The translations under genes were made by a program, and so were the position numbers. Below, one piece after another: positions 38,130-47,043 of a DNA stretch of 64,000 nt. The notes under the pieces were generated by a model. The model made no database searches, was not told where the DNA came from, and saw only the letters and a list, made by a program, of their open reading frames with translations. The stretch's first letter is position 1. Every line of letters begins with the position of its first letter. The DNA is from Roseiarcus sp963842835 (GTDB lineage: Bacteria; Pseudomonadota; Alphaproteobacteria; Rhizobiales; Beijerinckiaceae). The stretch covers positions 310,001 through 374,000 of the forward strand of contig CAWJIB010000009.1 of NCBI GenBank assembly GCA_963842835.1. Direction: 5' to 3'.

Positions 38130-38813
38130 TCAAGTCTTTTCGTTCGGCCTCTTCGGCGCGGTCTTCGACCGGCGCGCCTTCGGCGAAGCGCCGCCGGGCA
38201 CCGTCTTAGCCTGCTTCTGCGCGGCTTTTTCCCGTCTCAGCGTCGCGCGGATCAAGTCCTCGGTGAGCATCAGGCGCGCCTCGGCCATGTCTTGGATGGC
38301 GAGATCGACGCTCGATTCGGCGCCGCTCTCTTCGCCGGCTAAGCGAAGACGCGCGCACGGCCGCGCTTCGGCCGACGCGACCGATTCGATCCGTCCGCGG
38401 AAGCGCTTGCGCCCGTTGACGGGGATCGCCATCTCGATGCGCGCTTCGCAGCCGATCGCGCGGCGAAAATCCGTTTCGCGCACCAGCGGCCGGTCGATGC
38501 CGGGCGAGGAGATTTCGAGCCGGTAGGCCTGGCTCATCGGCTCCTCAAGGTCGAACACCGGCGACAACGCGTCGCTCGCGCGCTCGCAGTCGTCGATCGT
38601 CATGGTCCCGTCCGGGCGCTCGGCCATGATCTGCACCGTCGCGCCCTGGGCGGCGGAAACCTTCACGCGAACGACGCGCAATCCGAGGTCGCGCAGCACC
38701 GGCTCGGCGATGCGCGCGATTCGCCGCGCGAGGCCGTTGTCGTCGATGAGGCGCGGCTCGTCGAGCCCTTCGTCGGGCGCGGGCGCGTTATGCGGAAGAG
38801 ACGTCCCGTCCAT
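38130..38813 (-). CDS. rimP: Ribosome maturation factor RimP
   Basis: This protein of about 227 residues is needed for 30S maturation. The RimP_N domain contains VLRDLGLRVVRVKVSAAQGATVQIMAERPDG and DDCERASDALSPVFDLEEP. The SM-like C-terminal domain begins YRLEISSPGIDRPLVRETDF. A basic Lys/Ala-rich tail follows, as is common in Rhizobiales. ATG at 38813 has aaggg 5 bases upstream. It is first in the cluster, and its leader contains a terminator-like hairpin. Confidence 0.94.
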   Translation of the reverse strand: MDGTSLPHNAPAPDEGLDEPRLIDDNGLARRIARIAEPVLRDLGLRVVRVKVSAAQGATVQIMAERPDGTMTIDDCERASDALSPVFDLEEPMSQAYRLEISSPGIDRPLVRETDFRRAIGCEARIEMAIPVNGRKRFRGRIESVASAEARPCARLRLAGEESGAESSVDLAIQDMAEARLMLTEDLIRATLRREKAAQKQAKTVPGGASPKARRSKTAPKRPNEKT

Positions 38814-38829
38814 GAACCCTTGCGGCAAT

Positions 38830-38862
38830 AAAAAAGAGCGGGTCCCGTCCGGGGCCCACTCT
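38830..38862 (-). promoter_or_regulatory. rimP leader hairpin (attenuator-like)
   Basis: Read on the minus strand, gagtgggcccc and gggacccgctc form an 11-pair stem (one wobble, one mismatch) with a 4-base loop, followed at once by TTTTTT. It lies 17 bases before the rimP start codon. Such leaders before rimP have been described as predicted attenuators in proteobacteria. Control of the whole rimP-infB cluster by this hairpin is inference. Confidence 0.65.
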
Positions 38863-38899
38863 CAAAAACTCTCCTTACCGTCGCCGATTAGGAGCTATG

Positions 38900-38929
38900 A
38901 GATTGCTTACTGGCGTCTATATAGGTCAA
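38900..38929 (-). promoter_or_regulatory. Candidate sigma-70 promoter of the rimP cluster
   Basis: On the minus strand TTGACC (38929-38924) and CAATCT (38905-38900) are 18 bases apart. They lie upstream of the leader hairpin. The -35 is good and the -10 only fair. Confidence 0.4.
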
Positions 38930-39043
38930 GCGCCGCGCCAATGCAATAGAAAAGGCTGCAGGCGGCCGCCAGCGACCGCTCGCGGCGGCGTCCGCCTCGC
39001 CTTGAGGACGCCCCGCTCGCATGGTCCTGCTGAAGGTCCGCGC

Positions 39044-40672
39044 TCACGCCGTCGGCAGTTTGTAGTCCTTGAAGGTCTCGCGCAGCTTCAGCTTGTTGAT
39101 CTTGCCGGTCGCGGTGTGCGGGATTTCCTTCACCAGCTGCATGTCGTCGGGCATCCACCATTTGGCGACGCGGCCCTGCAGGAAACCGAGAACCTCGTCG
39201 GCTTTCGGCGTCTTGCCGTCCTTGGGCACGACGATGAGCAGCGGCCGCTCGTCCCATTTGGGATGGGCGACGCCGATCACCGCCGCTTCGGCGACGTCGG
39301 GGTGTCCGACGGCGATATTCTCGATGTCGATCGAGGAAATCCACTCGCCGCCCGACTTGATCACGTCCTTGGCGCGGTCGGTGATCTGCATGTAGCCGTT
39401 GGGGTCGATGGTGGCGACGTCGCCGGTGTCGAAGAAGCCGTCCTCGTCGAGAACCTGACCGCCCGCGCCCTTGAAATAAGACTGCACGACGGCGAATCCG
39501 GCGACTTTCAGGCGGCCGAAGCGCTTGCCGTCCCACGCCAATTCGCGGTTTTGGTCGTCGACGATCTTCATTTCGACGCCGAACGGCGCCCAGCCTTGCT
39601 TGGCCTTGAGCGCCAGCAGTTGGTCGCGCGGCAGATCGGCGCATTGCGGCTTGATCGAACCGGTCGAGCCGATCGGGCTCATCTCGGTCATCCCCCAGGC
39701 ATGACGGACCTCGACGCCGTAGTCGTCCTCGAACGCCTTGATCATCGCTGGCGGACAGGCCGAGCCGCCGATCAGCACCTTCTTCAACGTGGTCAGCCGC
39801 TTGTCTTCCTTTTGCATATAGCTCAGCAGCATCAGCCAGACGGTCGGCACCGCGGCCGTGATCGTCACCTTTTCCGTTTCGAGCAGTTCGTAGACCGAGG
39901 CGCCGTCGAGCCGCGCGCCCGGCATGACCATGCGCGCGCCCCGCATCGGGCAGGAGAAGGCGAGCGACCAGGAATTGGCGTGGAACATCGGCACGATCGG
40001 CAGAACCGTATCCGCCGGACTTATGGGCACGCAATCGGCGCCGGTGCAGCCGAGCGAATGCAGGAGATTGGAGCGGTGCGAATAAAGCACGCCCTTGGGG
40101 TGGCCGGTCGTGCCCGAAGTGTAGCAAAGCCCCGCCGCCGTGCGCTCCTCGAATTCCGCCCAACGGAAGTCGCCGTCGGCTTCGGCGAGCCAGTCCTCAT
40201 AGGCGACGGCGCCTTTGAGCTTGGTGGCGGGCATGTGCGCCGCGTCGGTGAGCACGACATAACGCTCGACCGTCGGCAGCTTGTCGGCGATAGCCTCCAG
40301 CAGGGGCACGAACGTCAAATCGACCATGGCGACGCGATCCTCGGCGTCGTTCATGATCCACGCGATCTGTTCGGGGAAGAGACGCGGATTGACCGTATGG
40401 TAAACGGCCCCGATTCCGGTGATGCCGTACCACGCTTCGAGATGGCGGCTGCCGTTCCAGGCGAGCGTCGCGACCCGGTCGCCCGGCTTGACGCCATCGC
40501 GCGCCAGGCGCTGCGCGACCTTGAGCGAGCGGGCGCGAATCTCGCGATAGGTCGTGCGATGCATCGGGCCTTCGATCGTGCGCGAAACAACTTCCTGGCC
40601 CGGATGTTGGATGGCGGCGAAATCGATGATCTTGTGGATCAACAGCGGCCATTCCTGCATCAGCCCTAGCAT
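39044..40672 (-). CDS. Acyl-CoA synthetase (AMP-binding, fatty-acid type)
   Basis: This protein of about 542 residues activates a carboxylic acid through an acyl-adenylate. The P-loop motif CYTSGTTGHPKGVLYSHRS lies near residue 190. HAWGMTEMSPIGSTGS, DGFFDTGDVATIDPNGYMQITDRAKD and the C-terminal catalytic Lys region ATGKINKLKLRE follow. It resembles medium/long-chain and methylmercaptopropionate-type ligases, and the chain length cannot be told from sequence. ATG at 40672 (MLGLMQEWPLLIH) was chosen because ggagg lies 7 bases before it. A MarR gene is divergent, suggesting local control. Confidence 0.88.
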   Translation of the reverse strand: MLGLMQEWPLLIHKIIDFAAIQHPGQEVVSRTIEGPMHRTTYREIRARSLKVAQRLARDGVKPGDRVATLAWNGSRHLEAWYGITGIGAVYHTVNPRLFPEQIAWIMNDAEDRVAMVDLTFVPLLEAIADKLPTVERYVVLTDAAHMPATKLKGAVAYEDWLAEADGDFRWAEFEERTAAGLCYTSGTTGHPKGVLYSHRSNLLHSLGCTGADCVPISPADTVLPIVPMFHANSWSLAFSCPMRGARMVMPGARLDGASVYELLETEKVTITAAVPTVWLMLLSYMQKEDKRLTTLKKVLIGGSACPPAMIKAFEDDYGVEVRHAWGMTEMSPIGSTGSIKPQCADLPRDQLLALKAKQGWAPFGVEMKIVDDQNRELAWDGKRFGRLKVAGFAVVQSYFKGAGGQVLDEDGFFDTGDVATIDPNGYMQITDRAKDVIKSGGEWISSIDIENIAVGHPDVAEAAVIGVAHPKWDERPLLIVVPKDGKTPKADEVLGFLQGRVAKWWMPDDMQLVKEIPHTATGKINKLKLRETFKDYKLPTA

Positions 40673-40859
40673 CGCTTTCCTCCGCTTTTTCCAAGCGCCT
40701 CGAACATCGAGGCGGGAGATATCCCCATTTTTCCACGGCGATAGCATGGCGCCCGACGCGCCGCTAGGCAAGCCGAACCCTTGCGAAATTGCCGGCGCGT
40801 TCGCGCGCCTATAGGGTGGCGCCGCGGAGCGCCCGAAGCGGCGCGGGAGAGGACGAACG

Positions 40860-41390
40860 ATGCTCAAACAGGAGAGTGAGGACCGCGCGGTCCGCGTTTG
40901 GTTCCGCTTTCTACGCCTGGAGAGCCGGCTGCAACTCGCGGTCGCCGAGCGGCTGCGGGAAATCGGGCTTTCGGTTCCCCAATGCGACGTCGTGACGACG
41001 CTGACCGAGGCGGAAGGAATCAGTCAGCAAGAGCTCGCCAAGCGCCTCTATGTGACCAAAGGCAACATTTCGGGCCTGCTGGACCGGCTCGAGGCCGCCG
41101 GACTCGTCGAGCGCCGCTCGACCGCCGCGGACCGGCGCCAATACGCGATCTATCTGACGGCGCCGGGGCGCGAGGCGGCGAAAAAGGCCATCGCCGTCCA
41201 GCACGCGCTGATCGCGGCGACGCTGGGCGAATTGCCGCCCGAAAATCTCGCCGCTTTCGAGGAGTTGCTGATCGCCACGCGCGATCTCGTGCGCGCCTAT
41301 AGCGAGCGCGCCCGCCCGAGCGTCGGCAAGCGCCCGAAGTCCACCGCCCGCGCGCGCCTGGCCGGGCGCGGCGCGGGCGGCGGTTACTAG
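40860..41390 (+). CDS. MarR-family transcriptional regulator
   Basis: This 176-residue winged-helix repressor has SVPQCDVVTTLTEAEGISQQELAKRL (helices 2-3), VTKGNISGLLDRLEAAGLVERR (recognition helix) and ADRRQYAIYLTAPG (wing). A basic tail follows. The divergent acyl-CoA ligase gene, 187 bases away, is its likely target, with an acyl-CoA or aromatic acid as ligand. This is inference from position. Its stop overlaps that of the small membrane peptide gene on the other strand. Confidence 0.88.
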   Translation: MLKQESEDRAVRVWFRFLRLESRLQLAVAERLREIGLSVPQCDVVTTLTEAEGISQQELAKRLYVTKGNISGLLDRLEAAGLVERRSTAADRRQYAIYLTAPGREAAKKAIAVQHALIAATLGELPPENLAAFEELLIATRDLVRAYSERARPSVGKRPKSTARARLAGRGAGGGY

Positions 41391-41512
41391 CGAAACAACG
41401 CCATGGCGTTGGCGATCGTCTGCAGAACGCCCCAGGCGAGGGGAATGCCGACGAAGCCCCAGGCGAGGGCGACTTTCAGTTTCATCGAGGCGGATGTGTT
41501 GGCGTTGGCCAT
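41387..41512 (-). CDS. 41-residue membrane peptide, MFS transporter small subunit
   Basis: The peptide reads MANANTSASMKLKVALAWGF and continues through a hydrophobic stretch to end ANAMALFR, with one membrane helix. It starts 11 bases after the MFS gene stop, with gaggag 7-11 bases before its ATG, so it is clearly translated from the same message. Similar tiny proteins are known downstream of OxlT-type transporters and are named MFS transporter small subunit. I assign it on position, size and helix. Confidence 0.75.
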   Translation of the reverse strand: MANANTSASMKLKVALAWGFVGIPLAWGVLQTIANAMALFR

Positions 41513-41523
41513 GGTCGTTCTCC

Positions 41524-42960
41524 TCAAGCTCCCGACGGATCGCCGGCGGCGGCGACAACCGCCTGCGCCTCTTCGGCTTCGTGTTCGGGGTGCATGTGAA
41601 AGCGGTGATGGACCGCCTTGACGAACAGGTTGCAGAAGAAGCCCACCACGAGCAGTCCGGCCATGATGTACATCGTCGTATTATAGGCTTGCGCCTTCGG
41701 CACGCCGTTGTCGATTTGATATTGGCGGATGTAGTTGACCAGCACCGGACCGAAGACGCCCGCCATCGACCAGGCGGTGATCAGCATGCCGTGAATGGCG
41801 CCGACGTAGCGCGTGCCGAACATGTCCCTGAGATAGGCCGGGACCGTCGAGAAACCGCCGCCGTACATCGAAAGAATCACGACGAAGCACAGCACGAACA
41901 GCGTCACGCTGCCGACCGATCCGGTCGAGGGCACGAGCGCATAGAGCACGGGTCCGAGCACGAAGAAGCAGAAATAGGTGTTCTTGCGGCCGATATAGTC
42001 GGAAATCGAAGCCCAGAAGAAACGCCCCCCCATGTTGAAGAGACTGAGCAGTCCGACGAAGCCCGCCGCGGCGACCGGAGTGACCCGGCCCGGGAACATC
42101 TCCTGGCTCATCGCCGAAGCCTGGCCGAGCACGCCGATGCCGGCGGTGACGTTCAGGCAGAGAACGCCCCAGATCAGCCAGAACTGCGGCGTCTTCAGCG
42201 CGTCATAGACATAAACGTCATTCTTGGTGATCAGCTTTTGCGCGACCACGGGCGGCGTGTAGCCCTCCGGCTTCCAGTTGGCGGGGGGCACGCGCACGAT
42301 CGCGGCGCCGACCCACATGAAGCAGAGATAGACAGCGCCCATGACGATGAAGGTTTCCGCGACCCCGATATGCGTGGGCGTCGAAAACCTCTGCATGAGC
42401 CAGACCGAAAGGGGCGAGGCGATGAAGGCGCCGCCGCCGAAGCCCATGATCGCCATGCCGGTGGCCATGCCCGGACGATCCGGGAACCATTTGATCAGGG
42501 TAGAGACCGGCGAGATATAGCCGAGCCCGAGCCCGACGCCGCCGAGCACGCCGTAGCCGAGATAGATGATCCACAGCGCGTGCAGATAGACGCCGATTGC
42601 GCCAAAGAAGAAGCCGCCGGCCCAGCAAAGGCCCGAGGCGAACATCGCGCGCCGCGGGCCGCCGTCCTCGACCCAGCGCCCGAACACCGCCGCCGACGCG
42701 CCGAGGAAAAAGATCGCGATCGAGAAGATCCAGCCGAGATCGGTCAGCTTCCAGTCGTCCGGCGCGGCGTGATCGATGCCGATCAGCTTGCTCATCGGCA
42801 GGTTGAAGACGCTGAACGCATAGGCTTGGCCGATGCACAAATGGATGCACAGCGCGGCGGGCGGAACCATCCATCGGCTGAAGCCGGGCTCCGCGACGGT
42901 GTGCGCGCGATCGAGGAAGCTGAAAAATCCCGCCGGCTTTGCGGCGCTGGCGCTCGTCAT
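41524..42960 (-). CDS. MFS transporter, oxalate/formate antiporter family
   Basis: This protein of about 478 residues has 12 membrane helices and the OxlT-type N-terminus (FSRWMVPPAALCIHLCIGQAYAFSVFNLP). Further blocks are GVGLGLGYISPVSTLIKWFPDRPGMATGMAIMG (split here over two lines of the helix pair) and FNMGGRFFWASISDYIGRKN. OxlT exchanges oxalate for formate in Oxalobacter. Here the neighbour is a formate dehydrogenase operon, so formate or oxalate transport is plausible, but other carboxylates are possible. ATG at 42960 has ggagg 7 bases before. It probably shares a transcript with the fds genes, since the gap to fdsD is 102 bases. Confidence 0.85.
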   Translation of the reverse strand: MTSASAAKPAGFFSFLDRAHTVAEPGFSRWMVPPAALCIHLCIGQAYAFSVFNLPMSKLIGIDHAAPDDWKLTDLGWIFSIAIFFLGASAAVFGRWVEDGGPRRAMFASGLCWAGGFFFGAIGVYLHALWIIYLGYGVLGGVGLGLGYISPVSTLIKWFPDRPGMATGMAIMGFGGGAFIASPLSVWLMQRFSTPTHIGVAETFIVMGAVYLCFMWVGAAIVRVPPANWKPEGYTPPVVAQKLITKNDVYVYDALKTPQFWLIWGVLCLNVTAGIGVLGQASAMSQEMFPGRVTPVAAAGFVGLLSLFNMGGRFFWASISDYIGRKNTYFCFFVLGPVLYALVPSTGSVGSVTLFVLCFVVILSMYGGGFSTVPAYLRDMFGTRYVGAIHGMLITAWSMAGVFGPVLVNYIRQYQIDNGVPKAQAYNTTMYIMAGLLVVGFFCNLFVKAVHHRFHMHPEHEAEEAQAVVAAAGDPSGA

Positions 42961-43062
42961 CGCGTTCCCTCCCGTTGGAAATTGTGTTCGCCGGCGTCTT
43001 GGCCGCTGGCGGGCAAATCGAATATCGGCAATTCGCGCGCTCGCGCGCGCCATGCGGCAACC

Positions 43063-43371
43063 TCAGGCATCGACGTCGTTTCCTCTCCCAAATGCTCGGC
43101 GCGTCGCGATCCTAGCGGCCGCCGTCTCTCGAACGCCGGTTGAGCCGGCCCCGTCTCTTTTCAGCGCCGCCACGGCGCCGGCCGCGACCGCATTAAGGCC
43201 GGCGTGGCCCAAATCAGCGTAAGCGATTATTTCTCGAATCATTTTTGGCGTCCAGTAGAGCTTGAGATGCGTCGCCGCGCTGGCGGCCGCCTCGCGCTCC
43301 GGCATCGCGGCGAAAGCGGCCCCGATCTGGTTGGCCATGCGCGCGAGCTTGTCGATTTTCGTCCCGCTCAC
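43063..43371 (-). CDS. fdsD: Formate dehydrogenase delta subunit
   Basis: This protein of about 102 residues is the small delta subunit of NAD-dependent formate dehydrogenase. The core KIDKLARMANQIGAAFAAMP and THLKLYWTPKMIREIIAYA is typical. The GTG start at 43371 overlaps the fdhD stop (GTGA). The tail after about residue 72 is basic and longer than usual (FdsD is mostly 65-80 residues). This may be real, or a sign that the natural stop was lost. Confidence 0.85.
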   Translation of the reverse strand: MSGTKIDKLARMANQIGAAFAAMPEREAAASAATHLKLYWTPKMIREIIAYADLGHAGLNAVAAGAVAALKRDGAGSTGVRETAAARIATRRAFGRGNDVDA

Positions 43372-44201
43372 GCCGCCAGCCCTCCGCTCGCATCGTCCGC
43401 CGCGATGGTGAAGATCGTCGCTTGATCCGTGCGGGCGATCGCGATCAGCGTGAGGCCGCACGCGCGGGCGCGCTCGAGCGCGAGCGAGGTCGGCGCCGAA
43501 ACCGACACGAGCGTCGATGCGCCGAACGCCGCCGCCTTGACCACCATCTCGAACGAGCAGCGGCTGGTGAGGACGATGAAGCCGCTTGACGGATCGACCG
43601 AGGCCAGCGCGAGCGCGCCGATCAGTTTATCGAGCGCATTATGGCGTCCGACATCCTCGCGCGCCAGGAGAATGGCGCCGGAACGGTCGCTCCAGGCCGC
43701 GCCGTGCACGGCGCGCGTCTGCGCGTTGAGGAGCTGAGCGCGCTCGAGGCCCTGCAGCGCGGCGTGGATCGCCGCCGGCGCGATCGGCGCGCCCGCGTGG
43801 ACGGGCCGGCCGGGCCTGGGCAGATGCGCGAGGTCCTCGAGGCCGCAAAGGCCGCATCCCGTGCGGCCGGACATCGCCCGCGAGCGGGCGAGATGCGCGC
43901 TTAGGCGCTCGCCCGACAGCGCGATGTCGAGGCGCAGGCCCTCGCTGGCGGCCTCGACCTCGACATCGCGGATTTCGTCGACCCGCTCGACGATCCCTTC
44001 CGTGAGCGCGAAGCCGACGGCGAAATCCCTGAGATCGCGCGGCGTCGCCATCATCACGGCGAAAGGCGCGCCGCCGAACGCCAGTTCGATGGGCGTCTCG
44101 ACCGGGATCGCGCGGGCGCGCACCGGCCCGCAGGCGCCCCGGTCGTAGTCGAAGGTTTGCGCCGGCGCGAAAACCGCGCTCGGCTGTTCATTCGGCGGCA
44201 T
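43368..44201 (-). CDS. fdhD: Formate dehydrogenase accessory sulfurtransferase
   Basis: This 277-residue protein transfers sulfur to the molybdenum cofactor before its insertion into formate dehydrogenase. The reactive cysteine pair is Cys116 and Cys119 in GRTGCGLCGLEDL. EDVGRHNALDKLIGA and LTSRCSFEMVVKAAAFG are further hallmarks. The start overlaps the end of fdsA by 14 bases. The order fdsG-fdsB-fdsA-fdhD-fdsD is the standard one. Confidence 0.95.
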   Translation of the reverse strand: MPPNEQPSAVFAPAQTFDYDRGACGPVRARAIPVETPIELAFGGAPFAVMMATPRDLRDFAVGFALTEGIVERVDEIRDVEVEAASEGLRLDIALSGERLSAHLARSRAMSGRTGCGLCGLEDLAHLPRPGRPVHAGAPIAPAAIHAALQGLERAQLLNAQTRAVHGAAWSDRSGAILLAREDVGRHNALDKLIGALALASVDPSSGFIVLTSRCSFEMVVKAAAFGASTLVSVSAPTSLALERARACGLTLIAIARTDQATIFTIAADDASGGLAA

Positions 44202-47034
44202 GAACTTCAGCCCCGGCGATGCGGCGCCGCGCGACGCCCTCCTCGCGATCGAGTTCCTGCCAGTCGGAGTAATGGTTGGTGCGCCGCACCTGCACGGCCG
44301 TCACCTTGTATTCCGGACAATTGGTCGCCCAGTCCGAATTCTCCGTCGTCACCACGTTGGCGCCGGTGTTGGGGTGATGGAACGTCGTGTAGACGACGCC
44401 GGGCTGCATGCGCTCGGAGATTTTCGCATGCAGGGAAACCTCGCCGACGCGGCTCTGCAAAGAGACGAGATCGCCGTCGCGGACGCCGCGGCTTTCCGCG
44501 TCGAAGGGGTGAATCTCCAGGACATCCTCCTCGTGCCACAGGCTGTTGGCGGTGCGCCGGGTCTGCGCGCCGACGTTATATTGCGACAGGATGCGCCCCG
44601 TCGTCAGCAGCAGCGGGAACCGCGGGCCCGTGCGCTCGTCGGTGGCGACATATTCGGTCAGCATGAACTGGCCCTTGCCGCGCACGAAGCGCTCGACGTG
44701 CATGATCGGCGTCCCCGTCGGCGCGGCGTCATTGCACGGCCACTGAATCGAGCCGAGCTCCTCGAGCCGGGCATAGGAGACGCCCTTGAAGGTCGGCGTC
44801 GCCTTAGCGATCTCGTCCATGATTTCGCTGGGATGCGAATAGTTCAATTCCACGCCCAGCGCTTCTGCGAAGGCGATCGTCGCCTCCCAGTCGGCTTTGC
44901 CGGCGAGCGGCGCCATCGCCTTGCGCACGCGGCTGATGCGGCGCTCGGCGTTTGTGAACGTGCCGTCCTTTTCGAGGAACGAGGCGCCGGGGAAGAACAC
45001 ATGCGCGTAACGCGCGGTCTCGTTGAGGAAGAGGTCCTGCACGATCACGCATTCCATCGCCTCGAGCCCGGCCGCGATGTGGCGCGTGTCGGGATCGGAT
45101 TGGGCGATGTCCTCGCCCTGGACATAGAGCCCCTTGAACGATCCCTCGACCGCTTCGTCCATCATGTTGGGAATGCGCAGGCCCGGTTCCTTGGAGAGCT
45201 CGACCCCCCACAGGCGCTCGAACACTTCCCGCGTCGCATCGTCCGAAACGTGGCGATAGCCCGAGAATTCGTGCGGGAACGAGCCCATGTCGCACGAGCC
45301 CTGCACGTTGTTTTGGCCGCGCAACGGGTTCACGCCGGCGCCTTCGCGACCGATATTGCCGGTCGCCATCGCGAGATTGGCCATCGCCATCACGGTCGTT
45401 GAGCCCTGGGAATGCTCGGTGACGCCGAGGCCGTAATAGATCGCCGCGTTGCCGCCCTTCGCATAGAGCCTTGCGGCGGCGCGCAACTCGGCGGCCGGCA
45501 CGCCGGTCACCGCTTCCGTCGCCTCGGGCGAATGGCGATCCTCGGCGATGAAGCGCGCCCAGGATTCGAAATTGGCGGCGTCGCAACGCTCCCGCACGAA
45601 GGCCTCGTCGACGAGGCCCTCGGCGACGACGACGTGCGCGAGCGCGTTGACGACGGCGACGTTCGTGCCGGGCCGCAAAGCGAGGTGATGCTCGGCGCGC
45701 ACGTGCGGGCTCTCGACGAGGTCGATGCGGCGCGGATCGACGACGATCAGTTTGGCGCCCGCCCGCAGGCGCTTCTTCATGCGCGAGGCGAAGACGGGAT
45801 GCGCGTCGGTCGGATTGGCGCCGATCACCAGGATCACGTCGGCCTTTTCCACCGACTTGAAGTCCTGCGTGCCGGCCGAGGTGCCGAAGGTCTTGGAGAG
45901 GCCATAGCCGGTCGGCGAATGGCAGACGCGCGCGCAGGTGTCGACGTTGTTGTTGCCGAAGCCGGCGCGCACCAGCTTCTGCATGACGAACACTTCCTCG
46001 TTGGTGCAGCGCGAGGAGGTGATGGCGCCGATCGAGTCGCGCCCGTATTTCGCCTGGATGCGCTTGAATTCGCTCGCCGCGTAGCGAACCGCCTCGTCCC
46101 ACGTGACCTCGCGCCAGGGATCGTCGATCGAAGCGCGGATCATCGGCTTGACGATGCGATCCTTGTGCGTGGCATAGCCGTAGGCGAAGCGGCCCTTGAC
46201 GCAGGAATGGCCCTCGTTGGCCTTGCCCGCCTTGTAGGGGACCATGCGCACGACCTCTTCGCCTTTCAGCTCCGCCTTGAAGGCGCAGCCGACGCCGCAA
46301 TAGGCGCAGGTGGTGACGACCGAGCGCTCGGGCTTGCCCGAAGCGACGACGCTCTTCTCGTTGAGCGTCGCGGTCGGGCAGGCCTGCACGCAGGCGCCGC
46401 AAGAGACGCACTCCGAGGAGAAGAAATCGCCGCCGCCGGGCGAGACTTTCGAATCGAACCCGCGGCCGAGAATCGTCAGCGCGAACGTGCCCTGCACCTC
46501 CTCGCAGGCGCGCACGCAGCGCGAGCAGACGATGCACTTCGAGGATTCGAAGTCGAAATAGGGGTTGGAGGAATCGGTCGGCGCGTTCAGATGGCTTTCG
46601 CCGTCGTAGCCGTAGCGCACGTCGCGTAAGCCCACGACGCCCGCCTGCGTCTGCAATTCGCAATCGCCGTTGGCGCTGCAGGTCAGACAATCCAGCGGAT
46701 GGTCGGAGATATAGAGCTCCATCACGCCGCGCCTGAGCTTGGCGAGCCGCGGCGTCTGGGTGTGCACGACCATGCCGGCTTCGGCGGGCGTGGTGCAGGA
46801 GGCGGGGGTTCCCTTGCGGCCTTCGATTTCGACCAGACACAGCCGGCACGAGCCGAAGGCCTCCAGGCTGTCGGTAGCGCAGAGCCTGGGGACCGGCGAA
46901 TCGATGAGCGCCGCAGCGGCCATCACCGAGGTTCCCTTGGGAACGCTGACCTGCCGGCCGTCGATGGTCAGGGTCACGCTCGCATCGCCGGCCCGGATCG
47001 GCGTGCCTGAATCGAATTCTTGCAACAGCGCCAT
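44188..47034 (-). CDS. fdsA: NAD-dependent formate dehydrogenase alpha (molybdenum) subunit
   Basis: This 948-residue catalytic subunit oxidises formate to CO2. The N-terminus is a [2Fe-2S] domain (CATDSLEAFGSCRLCLVEI). It is followed by a NADH-G-type His/Cys cluster (HPLDCLTCSANGDCELQ), two [4Fe-4S] ferredoxin motifs (CIVCSRCVRACEEVQG; CVSCGACVQACPTATL) and the MopB cluster CAYCGVGCAFKAEL. The molybdenum ligand is Cys371 in RVCHSPTGYGLSKTFG, so it is not a selenoprotein. The C-terminal molydop-binding domain ends with HHPNTGANVVTTENSDWATN. It is the largest gene of the fds operon. Confidence 0.97.
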   Translation of the reverse strand: MALLQEFDSGTPIRAGDASVTLTIDGRQVSVPKGTSVMAAAALIDSPVPRLCATDSLEAFGSCRLCLVEIEGRKGTPASCTTPAEAGMVVHTQTPRLAKLRRGVMELYISDHPLDCLTCSANGDCELQTQAGVVGLRDVRYGYDGESHLNAPTDSSNPYFDFESSKCIVCSRCVRACEEVQGTFALTILGRGFDSKVSPGGGDFFSSECVSCGACVQACPTATLNEKSVVASGKPERSVVTTCAYCGVGCAFKAELKGEEVVRMVPYKAGKANEGHSCVKGRFAYGYATHKDRIVKPMIRASIDDPWREVTWDEAVRYAASEFKRIQAKYGRDSIGAITSSRCTNEEVFVMQKLVRAGFGNNNVDTCARVCHSPTGYGLSKTFGTSAGTQDFKSVEKADVILVIGANPTDAHPVFASRMKKRLRAGAKLIVVDPRRIDLVESPHVRAEHHLALRPGTNVAVVNALAHVVVAEGLVDEAFVRERCDAANFESWARFIAEDRHSPEATEAVTGVPAAELRAAARLYAKGGNAAIYYGLGVTEHSQGSTTVMAMANLAMATGNIGREGAGVNPLRGQNNVQGSCDMGSFPHEFSGYRHVSDDATREVFERLWGVELSKEPGLRIPNMMDEAVEGSFKGLYVQGEDIAQSDPDTRHIAAGLEAMECVIVQDLFLNETARYAHVFFPGASFLEKDGTFTNAERRISRVRKAMAPLAGKADWEATIAFAEALGVELNYSHPSEIMDEIAKATPTFKGVSYARLEELGSIQWPCNDAAPTGTPIMHVERFVRGKGQFMLTEYVATDERTGPRFPLLLTTGRILSQYNVGAQTRRTANSLWHEEDVLEIHPFDAESRGVRDGDLVSLQSRVGEVSLHAKISERMQPGVVYTTFHHPNTGANVVTTENSDWATNCPEYKVTAVQVRRTNHYSDWQELDREEGVARRRIAGAEVHAAE

Positions 47035-47043
47035 GAGAGCCTC

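Noticed and set aside
45922..45924. Possible selenocysteine in formate dehydrogenase
   Set aside because: The molybdenum ligand codon is TGC (Cys371), and no in-frame TGA occurs in fdsA.
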